Below the pieces are notes generated by a model. The model made no database searches. It saw nothing but the letters and a program-made list of their open reading frames with translations, and was not told the origin of the DNA. Source: Brevipalpus yothersi (Eukaryota; Arthropoda; Arachnida; Trombidiformes; Tenuipalpidae). Taken from it: a stretch of DNA of 64,000 nt. Below, in pieces: positions 13,889 through 25,965 of the stretch; position 1 is the first letter of the stretch, and each line of letters begins with the position of its first letter. A program made the translations under genes and the position numbers. Location of the stretch: NCBI GenBank assembly GCA_003956705.1, contig QZCP01000101.1, forward strand, positions 124,001-188,000, written 5' to 3'.

Positions 13889-15611
13889 TGAGCGTCCGTT
13901 AGATTGTAGCAAAATGTTCATTCAGAAGAATGGTGATTGCAGTTGGCACTCTTTCTAACAGTGAATCAAATTGATTATCGTCCTGATCCGGTTCCGTCAG
14001 AGACATGTCAAGAGAAAATGACATTCTTAATCCCAACCATGGTGGCACAAAAGTTGAGTAAACATTGAAAAATTCAAATCACTGATACGTTGGAGCCTGA
14101 TAAGAGGAATACAGAATAGTAAGTAAATGGTAATTTACTCAAGAAACTATGAGATGACACTAATCCAGAGACTTGGTTGAAAGGTTGGAAAAAGATACTG
14201 ACTAAGACCAACTGTAACTGAAGAGAATCGATAAAAAACGACCGAAGTTGTCAAGAACAATTGAGATTATCATGTTTTTCTGACCTGAAAGAAAGATCTC
14301 AAGATCAAAACTGAACACAACGGGAAGCTACAGTAGATCAACACATGGTAAAAAAGTTTCTATCTCTCAACGTATATTTTGAACATACATACAAGATCGT
14401 TCCTAAAGCAAAGGAAATCAGCATAGAAGTTCGTGGTAATCTTTATATTTTCTGAAGCGATTCGAACTGTTGATAATGTCTTCTCAGATTATTGAGACTC
14501 GACAAGGGAGATATTCTTTATGCTTTTGAAGCGTGTGCCCACCTAATATATATTGCTGTGAAACATTTATATCTGATTAACTTTCAGTGTGCGAATATTT
14601 CTTTTTTTTTGCTGTCCCATAATAATCTGATTCAAGGTATAGATTTTGCCAGATCACAATCGAATTGTGGCTCGAGCGAAACGAAATGATAATACAGTTT
14701 CAGCTGTTGACTCTAAAAGCCTGAGAAATATGGACAGCAACAGTATTTCCTATGGAGAGAAGACTTGTGTGTATGTATGTATCACTTGGCAGGCAGTTAA
14801 TCACGTTCTATAGTACACAGTCTGTACTTGGCCTCTAGTAGTTAGATAGTGTCAAATATTTTGAATTCGGAATTCGGAATGTGTGTAAGTGTCCTATGGT
14901 GTCCGATGTTGTCTATGTGTGAGAAGTCCAACAGCGTAAGACTATCAATATATCGCCTCGTATTTTCGGGTGGCCTCATGTGGCCTCCAATACTGAACAT
15001 TCAATAGTCACATGAGTATGGCCTCATTTTTATCAAGTAATCTAAATGGTTTTGTGAGTGGTCTCATTAATTTTCTCTCTCTCTCTCTCTCTTTCTCTCT
15101 CTTCAAATCAAACCACTGCTTACTAGTGGTCTGTATATGAGAGCAAGATTTCTCAATCAAATCAAATTTGATCATCTATCTGATATATTCTAGCCATCTA
15201 TTCATTCATAAGACTGACTGTGTAAGCGCATCAATTTGGCATGATATGTGAATGAATTCTATTCTATTCAACTTTATCCTCAAAAAGAACAATTTTTCAG
15301 ACGATAGGGCCTCAATTTGCTAAAAGATCAAGATCTTTGGGCCTCTTTGTGGAACAATAGGATGGATCCTCTCTCCCTCTAGAATCATCTCCATTCATGA
15401 CAAATTCTTCCCTACTACATGTATTCATGGGGCCTTTTTTCGGCACAAAGTATTCTGCTCAGAATATCATCTTAACCCTAAATACAATGATTTTCAAACT
15501 AAAAGCGTCACCATAGTACATTGAAAGAAAGTTCTTTTTCTCCTTGATCTTGCCATGATACGCTGAACAATGTTCACTTGGTACTTTAGCCTTGGCTAAG
15601 AGCACGAACTT

Positions 15612-15620
<9 letters not shown>

Positions 15621-15665
<45 letters not shown>

Positions 15666-15702
15666 GACTTCGAAAAAGTGGCCTGAAATGTTCTTGAACC
15701 TC

Positions 15703-15750
<48 letters not shown>

Positions 15751-16277
15751 CTTCTCTGGCTATCACCTGTTCCTTTACCATAGGCCTGCTGATCTTCTCT
15801 ATTCCTCTGTTAATTATCGAGTGAACCTCGAAGAGCCAAAAAAAGTGGAGTGGATATGCACACGTAGAGGAATAAGGCCACAAATCAATGGGCCAAATGC
15901 TCTAACTGATGTTCACCAATAACTTTGCCAGCTTATTTAAAATGCAACGAGATCACCAATGGTCAGCATAGGCTGATTGGGAACGAGAGAGAAAAAAAAT
16001 CAGACCAGTGTATGGACACGGACTTGGAAGACTACGAGAAAATTGCATCTCCCATACATTGACCTGGAAGCTGGGAGAAAAAAAGGAAACAGGAAAACAT
16101 GGCCACGCTGACCATGGATACATCAATACCTGATCGTGTACAAGGTCTCTTTGGGGCCGAACCATTGACATCGAGAAGCAGCCAAGATTAGGCCAAAATC
16201 TTAAATGTATAGACATTCCCATCTCTATTTTGGTCCACTCACGATCGTGGCCTGCTTTGGTTTGAGTTTTCAGTAAG

Positions 16278-16326
<49 letters not shown>
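15621..16326. repeat. Cluster of three CT tracts
   Basis: CT tracts at 15621-15662 (preceded by a nine-C run), 15707-15747 and 16281-16326. Confidence 0.93.
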
Positions 16327-16328
<2 letters not shown>

Positions 16329-18146
16329 CTCGAAGATGGTAAATTTATGCCGAGGGTGCCGTTAGGAAGAGAAGAGGCCAACAAACAGAATGCAATCACA
16401 TGGGCACCTGATATAGCTGCTCCATCATTTTTTTCTCTCTCTCTCTTCTCTCTTCCCTTGGCTGTTTAAAGATCCCAAGATGACCCTAGAAATGATGAGG
16501 TCCTTGAAAAGAAGAGGCTACAATGCCTTGCATATCGGCGTGAACTTCGACGCCAATACCTAGCCTGACCTAAAGCCTTCTTAGCCTCCGGCATCGATCG
16601 GTAATAAACAAGATAACCTTTCAGAGGAGAAAGAATCTATCCTACAAGAGCTCAGTCTTCTCTCTCTCTTTGCTTATTTTCTCACATCTCTTCTCTCTCT
16701 CTTTTCCCGGCATCCTGAAGTGATTCTAGAAGAGCGGATGATAATGATTTGTTCAACAGATCATAGTATCAGTGTCTGTGAGAAAGTCCGCTGGCCCTCC
16801 ACTGACCATCATCAATTTGTCTCACTGACTTCTGACAATTCATTCTGCAAAATAGATACTGCTCCTTAGGTCAGCAAAGAGAGAAGGGAAGAGAGAGAGA
16901 CTGTGAGTTCAATTTAGAGTGGACAAGTACAGGTATTTGTTACACGATCGAGAAAGATATTTTCTCAGTTCAATGAAGAATTATGCTAATTTAAACTCTC
17001 CAATTAACAGGTAGTGATCAGCATGAGATCATCTTTCATGGACTGTGGGAATGATGATGATTCAACTATCTTTTTTGACTACTTCAATTATTTGCTTTCA
17101 TAAACTGAACAGCAATTTTTTTTCCAAAAATGTATCAAATCTCCGATAACTGAGAATCAAAAATCCATTGAAAGCTCATCAGTCTTTGTTTTTGTGTAAA
17201 AGCTTCTCAGAATATCAATTTTTGATTCCCTGATAAGATTATATTGACTATTCACTGAATAAACAATTCTAACTATTGTGAGAAAATTCTTAAATGATCG
17301 ATTAAGAAGAGGAACCTATTTCATTCTTGTCAAAATACTCTATCAGATAAAATTTCACCATGTGAGCTTGTGCAATCGTCAGTCAGTACGAAGTTGAAAT
17401 GCTGATATTTCAAATCAGCATTCCACAGATATTTTTTTTCTGTACACAGTGTTTTTGGATTCAGTCTCATGTAAATTTTTCCAGCACCCAAGATCATGAA
17501 GCCTTTCCAGGAAAAGATCTGTAAACCTTGGGAAACTTCAGTCTGGTGGTCCTCAGTGACAGACATGCCATTAAAAATCATTCATTCCATATCATCATCA
17601 TGTCAGAATGGAAACACAGGTAACCATCATGCTGGAGTGATGATGGCGGACATTTTTGAGTTCTGTATCATCCAGCAATCATATCAAATTTGAAAGCCAT
17701 ACTCGGAGGTCGAAAGCATGATTCTTCTTGGACACCAGCTTCCACGAGATATGTGTTTTTTGGTGCCTATTTTTCTCTACGCTCTCACCAATTGAATTTT
17801 GGTTGAAAATATCCTAACAAACGTGGCTGTAAAAGTAGTACAGATGATCAGTTGTCGAACGTTTGATGGTGGAGAAGGTGGAAGAACATATTATGAAGGT
17901 AGAAAGGAGAAGAAGAGAGAATAACTGAGTGCCAAAAAGACTTTTTAGCAGGTTGCTTTCGTGAAAATGGTTCTCATTTTTGAGGAGAAACGTTCAGACT
18001 CCACCAATTACCCAAAGTTCTTTGGATCCACTGACAAAAATGCGGGATCCTCTTCTTCGACCTGCTGCCCTCAGGACTGGACAGGTCGAGTCTCTCTGTA
18101 TGCATCTTTCTCTCTGTGAACAAGAGAGAAAAGTTCACGTCTGATT

Positions 18147-18148
<2 letters not shown>

Positions 18149-18206
<58 letters not shown>

Positions 18207-18225
18207 NNNNNNNNNNNNNNNNNNN

Positions 18226-18275
<50 letters not shown>
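18149..18275. repeat. (GA)n microsatellite broken by an assembly gap
   Basis: GA dinucleotides run on both sides of 19 N at 18207-18225. The true tract length is therefore unknown, and the gap size is probably not a measured distance. Confidence 0.95.
18207..18225. other. Assembly gap (19 N)
   Basis: Nineteen unknown bases within a GA repeat. Joins across simple repeats are error-prone, so continuity of the left 18 kb with the rest of the window is less certain than elsewhere. Confidence 0.98.
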
Positions 18276-18528
18276 GTCAGCGGATGAGTGACCAGCGGCG
18301 ATCGCTTCCCCATTGCTTCAAGGCAATGGTAAGGACGTGAACGAAGTAAGTATTAGAGAAAAAGAGAGAGAGAATAATCGTTTGTAAGCGTTCAAAAAAG
18401 TTCAAGTTCAGTACAGAGTGAAGCCGTGATCCCGTGGTGTCAATTTATCCTGAAAAGGCGCTTCTCGGGACAGTTCCAGGGGCTAGGAGAAAATGTTCTA
18501 ATAAGAAGTCAATAAGTTTTTTTTGTAC

Positions 18529-18664
18529 CTCAATTTTGTAGTGGTCAAGTTTGGCTGCATACACAAACCTTGGATCGTCTTGGCCACTGACCGACTCGAT
18601 TAACCCGGCGGCTAGGTAAGGTTCCCTATTTTCGTGGTCCAAGCCTACTATTGGGGTAAACTTG
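18529..18664 (-). CDS. Possible isolated coding exon, unknown protein
   Basis: On the minus strand, an acceptor (TGCATTTAG) ends at 18665. It is followed by 136 nt open in one frame, encoding about 45 residues (KFTPIVGLDHENREPYLAAG... ending FVYAAKLDHYKIE). A plausible donor (GAG|GTACAA) follows. The segment is clearly more GC-rich than its surroundings, and its peptide has the composition of a folded domain. I do not recognise the family. The frame stays open past the donor to about 18445, so a single-exon fragment is also possible. No neighbouring exons could be assigned. It could be an exon of a widely spaced gene, a decayed gene fragment, or chance. Confidence 0.3.
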
Positions 18665-21600
18665 CTAAATGCAATAAGATGGTTTAGCTTACGAAGTGAA
18701 AAACATTGATCTGGTAACAGTAATTAAGTTGGCTCAGGAAAATTGATAAAGTTAATCACGATCGACGTAACGGAGACTGAAGATGTGTTCGATGTGAAAG
18801 GAAATGAGAGAGGAGTTGAAAGAGTGTTTCACATAAACACTGAAGATGGGCTGAGAGGTGAAAACATGTAGATTTTGGCAAATAGTCTCATCTATGGCTA
18901 AGTTTCCTTCAATCTTCCATCTCAAGCAATCACAATTTTTTGAATTTAAGCTCCTCATGAAGCTCGTTTCACATCGTCCTATTGGATGTAAAGCAATCAA
19001 AAAATCGACGGAGAAGAAAAATTTTCCAAAAACTGCATAGTGTTTTCTTCTTCACTATAATCGTCAGAATTTGATTGATTTAGCAAATCAATGAACGGAA
19101 TGGAAATTTCATCACGAAGGGTATATGGGTGAACTGCGGCATTAAATTCCATTATTATTTAAGGAAGGGATTGATTGTAATACAATTTTGCCCTTTCTTC
19201 AACCTAAGTTGGTCGATTGATCAGCGCAAATTGAATCACATTCGAAAGCATCTCAAACTTTCATGATCGTTCTAAAAATTAAGTTCTCACACAAGTTTTG
19301 TAAGTTCGAGATTCGAATGCTTGAGTCCCAGTATCGTGAGGACATCTGATGCTTTCTGGTAGAACTGTTTGCTCAGAACTTTTCATCGAATTGCACTACT
19401 GGTGTTCTCTAGTGGATACAAGAAGTTCTAACAAAACCTATTGAGTAAATTCTTTAAATAAATTCTGTAGAATTCCATAAAATATGGCATAAAGTTCCAT
19501 ATTGACTAGGTAAGGGTCCAATTACAGGATCTTCGAAAATCAGTTCCAATGGTGAAAAAATTTTATCAATTATTTTTGAATTTTCGATTTTGAATCAAGT
19601 TTGAGAAGTCAATTTATTTGTAGATAAATCTATTTTGATTTCTTGTTCTTATTATTGGAAAACATTATGTATCAAATTTCAGGACCACAGGTCAAGTGAA
19701 TCACTGGAAATATGAAACTAAAAGTTTTTGACGCATTTTGACCTTTTTCCATCTTTTCATCAATTTATTTATTCCTTTTTTATCGATAACATTATTGAGA
19801 GGAAAAAATTGGTTTAGCAGTGAGATAAATTTATTGACTGATTTTTTTGGAAAGCTATATAGTTTATGGTGACTTCATTCGGTTTCTTTCTTCAATTTCA
19901 TCTGTTGAACGTCATTGGTGCCTCTCATTTAGAGGTCCTAGGGAATTTCAGGCTGATTATCTCCTTTTTCATATTTGATAGATATAGAATGAAATCATTC
20001 CACCCAAAATAATCCTCTTTTCTCCAGATCATCTTTCGATCTTCTGAATCTTCCAGACTTTTTACTTTTTTCATCTCTCATTTTGAACATTTCTCTCTCC
20101 AATTGATCTAGTTCGTTTAGTCTTCTTCCGACATTCAGATAACAAGTTGCTGGATCTTTGATTCTTGGCCATCTCAAATCAGCTTACAATATGGGCATAG
20201 TTTTGTTCAACTATTGTTAAGGCCTTCACGTAGTGCATCAATATTCAAATTCTTTCCTGGAAATGTGCAAATATAGCATTATAGGCGAACAGTTCGAAAA
20301 TCTTCAAATTTAACATTCTATGCTTACCATAGCATATAAATCAGTACGGAATACTTTTGGGCGAAAATTGAATCTTTTATTATCGTAGAAAGGGTATCGT
20401 TATTATTTGGAAGAAAGGGTTCAATATCCTCAGTAGAAATTGATGATCTCGAGAATGCTATAAAATCATGAAGATTCTCACCGTAATCTTCTCAAGCCAT
20501 TGTTATTAAGATTTCTCTTCCTCTCTCAATTAGCTCAACAAGTGGCATCGCTTCGTGATAAACTGATTTTTTCTTTCTATTCTTATTCCTTGACCTTCCT
20601 TGGTCAATGGCTCAGGCACGAAAAACAATACACACAAGGCACAGAAAATAAGTAGCACCAAAGAAATGGACAGTTTCCTGATTTTTTTTGTTCAATCTGT
20701 TGCAATTAAGCGTGTTAGATAATAGAGAATAAATTAGATTCACAGAGAATTTGCTGGTTTGCTTCGCTTTTTTATTGGAGAGTCAAATACCAGCTAGCCA
20801 AAATCCTTTATCCAGGCCCTATAACAGTTCCATGTATACTCTGAGCTTCACTTTATCCTTCATTTGGAAACACTTAGCATTCTCAGATGACAATCTGAAA
20901 GTATTTGCAGTGTTTTTCCAGAGAGAAAGAATAACATCCCCTAGCCTGGCTAACATGCTATCATTCACGAATTTATTCTGAATCTGTCAGATTTTGGGTA
21001 CATCAAGGTTTTTTCGAGCATTGCTCTCTCTTTCTTTCTTTTTTCCTCTCATCTTTCACTTATTTCTTCTTCTTGAACGGACTATCTTGTCGAAAAGACG
21101 AAAATAATTCATCAGATTTACTCGATAATATGGAGCGAATAACTTATCCGCCCGCCCGCCAGTTCATGGGTTGAGCTATAATCGATTTGAGTCACGAAAG
21201 CTCATCTCATGATATTGGCTATTGAGTTGTTGTTATCGCGATCAATATTCGAAACAAAACTGAAACAATTTTCCTGTCTATTTTGATACATATTCTCGAT
21301 TCTTATCTAGCCTCTATGGAGTTATTTTTTCGTTGAACACTTTCTACTAAATTGTAGCCCATTTTGAGATCGTTGATGGAGAATCATTTTTTATAATCAA
21401 TAGCCTGCTATTCCTATGGAATATTCTCACTCATCATGCTCCTCACAAAATGACCTGAAAGTGGATGGACATAATAACAATGAGTGGCATAATAGCATTC
21501 TATGCTCTTTACATCTTAAATCTTATATGATGCCCATTTTGCAACGCTATTATCTGCCCATCTATTCTTCATTCATACTTAACTTGCTCTCTTACTAGAT

Positions 21601-22865
21601 TAACCCCTTTTCTTCCATACAAGTAAGTGTCGAATAATTTCCAACTTTGTAAGAGAGATGAGAAATGATCATCACCCACCATGGTTTGATCACTTTCACA
21701 CTTATTCTCCTCATCACTTTGGGCTATCTATTTTAGAGGTTCATACATTCTCTCTACTTCCTTGGTCTTGTTCACGCCACATGAGCATGAGTTGGGATTA
21801 TGATTGGAAGCAGGCTGATTTGGGGGACAAAATTATCTTATAATCAATGATAATAAGATTTTATATATCAAATGCTCTCACTATTAGCAGACAATCTCAT
21901 TTCATTTGAGGCGATTAATTCTCTGATTTATCCTAATTTCGCTTGACTCTTTTTCTTCTCTTCCGAAATCAATTTTTGTTCTTTCGAGTTCAGACTTTTT
22001 TCCTTTTTCTATCATTTGTATGCCAACTTGAACAGTAAGAAAAGGATCTTTTGTCATCTTCTATTCAGAACACATTTGCTAGGCAATTTGACAATATTTA
22101 TTGAACATGGACTCTTGGACTGAATGTTATAGTGTTTCAATTTCTGTTTTGTGGGTTATTCTTGAGCTAACATGTCAGATTGAATATTCTTCGACATCTT
22201 TTACCATTCTTGACAATCTTTGACATCATTTTTTGTTTTCTTGGTCTCTCTCACTTTTTCTCTTTTTCTTTCTTTCTTTTCAGCATCATTTTGAAGAGCA
22301 GAGCTCAGTATACACAGTGTATGTGGCACATTTTCCTCCCTATTCACCATGAATGACCATCATCAGTTCTTGATGCATTCAGATAGTAACATTAGTTAGG
22401 TATAGAAGGCTCAATCGAAGGTGAGTGTAAGCCCCATTCCAGATTATAGGGAATTTTCTCAAATCATGATGTGAAATTTTGTCGAAAAAAAAAGTAACTA
22501 CACTCTCTAGTGCACTGAATTTGTGAAGTTCATACATATATAATCTAAATTATCACGTATAGGGACTGAAATTCTGGTGAAACTACATGTGACGCAATCA
22601 TCTGATAATCTCAAAGTTCTCATACAGCCAAGGATCTCTAGTCCCTTTAGAATATCATCATAACCATTAGGAGTTGATGATGATAGCAGCGGTGATAGAG
22701 AAGGAGAAATTAGATCAAGAGACCAAGTACATGGATCAAATAGGATAGTCAAATTCGTGATTCCCGTCTAATGGATTCAGGCATAACAAAGTGGCAAGAG
22801 ACTGAGCATCATGTTTGTTTCGACTTTCACGATAAAGTCTAAAGATTGAAAGAGATGCAGGGAAG

Positions 22866-22868
<3 letters not shown>

Positions 22869-22941
<73 letters not shown>
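22869..22941. repeat. (AG)n microsatellite
   Basis: Pure AG tract of about 73 bp in otherwise AT-rich DNA. Confidence 0.97.
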
Positions 22942-22943
<2 letters not shown>

Positions 22944-25841
22944 CTAAAATAATGATAAAAAGTTTTTTATTCAAAGTGATAGTGAAATCTTTTGAGAGTA
23001 AACTGGGCATTCTGTTGACTTGACTGAGTGGAAAATCAGTCTTTGCAAAGAGTTAATTTTTCTTTTTGTCATTGTCTTTCTTTTAATGATAAAGATTTGT
23101 TAGTACATGAAGCGAAGGCAGGGAAGCCAATGCATACTGATGATCATTGTCAAACGATCTGGAAGATTTCTTGTAAGTGATTCTTCAGATATTTTAAAGA
23201 ATTCTTGAGGTTCTTGCTGTGCAATTAACTGGTCGGGTTCTTCTCCTCGAATCATAATCTGCTTACGACGAAATCGTGTTGAGATCGAATGGGAAAATCG
23301 TTTGATGAGTTGAAACAAATCATACGAAAGGTTCTATTCCTTAATTAGAAACAAATCTGTAATCATTCTTGATTTAATCAGAGGCAAAAACTCAAAGTTA
23401 AGATCTGATCATAAGGGCACAAAACTTCTGGTTTCTCATTACTGATAATCGATTGAAAGTCATCAAATTCTAATCGTAAATCTCTTCGAACAATATTCAA
23501 AACAGGGCCTATTACCAAACATATATCTGCATCAGTAATTTTTGATTTTTTGCTTTTCGAAAGTAAAAATAACAGTAATAATATTCACAAATGTATACCT
23601 TTCCTCTCAAAGGGTGATTCGATTTGCTTCACTAACTTTGATGAACTTCGTTTTTCGAAGGCAATTAGTTCACCTCAGTTCATCTGATCTTCCGAAGAGT
23701 AGAAGATGAGATTTTCTGTTCTTCTCTGATATTTTTAACACTCTTTCCCATGAGAGGAATATCATTACAAGCCCTCAAATTGAAGGAATACCGGGAAAAA
23801 TTCCAACATCATCTCAACATTGTTTTGTGCTTTCTACTTATCATTCTACAAAGTGCAAATTTTCCTTGGAACGCAATTTTATCACTCAAAATGCTGTGGG
23901 AAAAATACTATTCCAAGCAAACACAATGGTGATGATTTTGGTCTGAAAATTATGCATCCGGTTTCGCATGTTTAGAGTCTCATCACTATTGTTATCATGC
24001 CAATTTTTCATCTGTATTTTCTTTCTCATGACCGAATTTTTTTCCTCTCTCTTTATTCAAATATTCTAGAGAATATTTATTCTGCTCACATGAACAAATT
24101 CAATGGTGTGCTAAACTAATTTGCCAAAAACAATGGAAGTCGCTTGATCTCGTCTATCGTCACTTCATCTAGTGAATTCTTCTTCCACAATCTTTTAGCA
24201 TTTTCAAATTTCCTTTCTCACTACGAGTAGAGAGTTAGTGGAATTAGTAGCGTAAAAATACATATAATTGAAAAATCAAGATGCTCGGATGCCCGCTTTC
24301 TGGTTCTAGGGCTTTCATCATGTCAATCTTTCATAACTTTTTTCATATCATGTTAACCAAATATTTATTCAATATAATTTGAGGCTAATCATGGATATCT
24401 CTGGAGGAGAAAGTGAGGAATTGTTTCACTTCCTCTCTCCCATATGTCACCAAGAATAGTTGCAAAAAAAATCTGGAAAATCTTATTAACAAGAACAGTA
24501 TGAGGAAGATGGATTGTTTAGTATTGCAAAACTTGTGAAAATTTTCATCGAAGCAGAAAACTCTCCCCATCAAACGAACATGTAAAAATATATATGTTTG
24601 TCCATTTTTCAAGCTTAGAACTTCAAGATGTGTTTCCTCTTCTATTCTCAGAGCTCATCGATCTTCCTTCTTTTTCCAGTCTCATGTGTTGATTGCCTAT
24701 AAATGATACTTTTCAAGTGTAAATCTGCAGAAATATTGAAGTGACTTGAAATAAGAGATAAAAAAGCCCTTTTCTACCAACCATTCGAGCTGATTTCATT
24801 TCATTCCTCTTTTCAGCCAGTCAATCAGATCGAATAAAGTACAGTATTCGATTTGGTCACTCAATTGAGCGTTTCAAAGTGATTTGAAGCTACCAAGATT
24901 CATGTTGATGGAAAAATTTTGCCCTGGAAATGCTTGAATCCTGGTGAAAAGTGAAAATCATCAACATATAGTCTCTTTGAGACATCTATTAAACTTTTTT
25001 CAGGATATAAACTTTTCTCTTTGGTCTGTTGGTGAAGCTGAAAATCGTTTGGAAAGAAGAACAAGAAAACGTTTCAAGAGAATTCAGAAAATAACTTCTC
25101 TTGAACGAAACCTGCAAGAGACATATATTCAATGAACATGATTCTTCATTAATTTACTTCCTTAGTCAAAATGCTTCTAGAAGAGAGAGGGTCTCTTTTC
25201 ATCAAATGATGAAAAACCTATCGAAAAGATATCTGTCCTGAGCTGTTTAGCCACTCTGATTCTAGCTTCCAGTCAATACTCTTCGATCTTGTCTTCTTCT
25301 ATCACTTCTTTTACTTCCACAGAATATTCTCTCGAGACTTCCATCCCATTCTATGAGAATATGTCAACAGGATATTGAGAAGTGATTCCGTAAGTGATCT
25401 ACTTCTCATATATCAACCTCATAGGCTTTCGCTCAGAGGCATCCTGATTGAGTTCCATGGAGAGATTTTGATAGACATTTTTATTGAAGCTATCAACTTC
25501 TTTTTTAACAAGAATGTTTCAAAATTTTCAACCATTCAATATGCCAACAGTTTACATGCCTGAACCTTTTTCTGAGAGGCATTTTGAAGCAAAATTTTAT
25601 CCCTTCTTTGATAAGTAACTATACAACACAGCTTCTATTAACACTTTTGAATCAAATTAATCAAGCAAGCTAACCAACGAGTCTCTAATTCTTTCTTCCT
25701 GTGATCATGAGAGCTATGGATTATGAGGTGAACGTATATATATATTCTAGACCAATCTATCAAAACAAGATTGATAGTACCTTGATGAACAAATATTTTC
25801 TCAGAAGCATCAATCGAGAAAAATACCTTATGACAGAATTC

Positions 25842-25877
25842 AAGAAAGAGAGAAAGAGAGAAAGAGAGAAAGAAAAA

Positions 25878-25962
<85 letters not shown>
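25842..25962. repeat. Compound (GAAA)n-(GA)n purine tract
   Basis: About 120 bp of nearly pure purine: GAGAAA and GAAA units followed by about 50 bp of GA. It is the mirror-orientation counterpart of the tract at 6692-6780 and lies inside a misleading long minus-strand frame (25638-26294). Confidence 0.95.

Positions 25963-25965
<3 letters not shown>

Larger units (their letters stand above)
1..18206. other. Gene-poor region rich in GA/CT microsatellites and GGCC words
   Basis: I find no supported coding gene here. The open frames present are short, overlap one another, or are translations of dinucleotide repeats (Arg-Glu or Leu-Ser runs). The region carries many (GA)n/(CT)n tracts of 30-90 bp, short CA/GT runs, and frequent words such as GGCCTGA and TGGCCTC. 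For example, 7251-7850 contains nine GGCC. It looks like intergenic or long intronic DNA. Undetected small exons or untranslated exons cannot be excluded. Confidence 0.6.
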
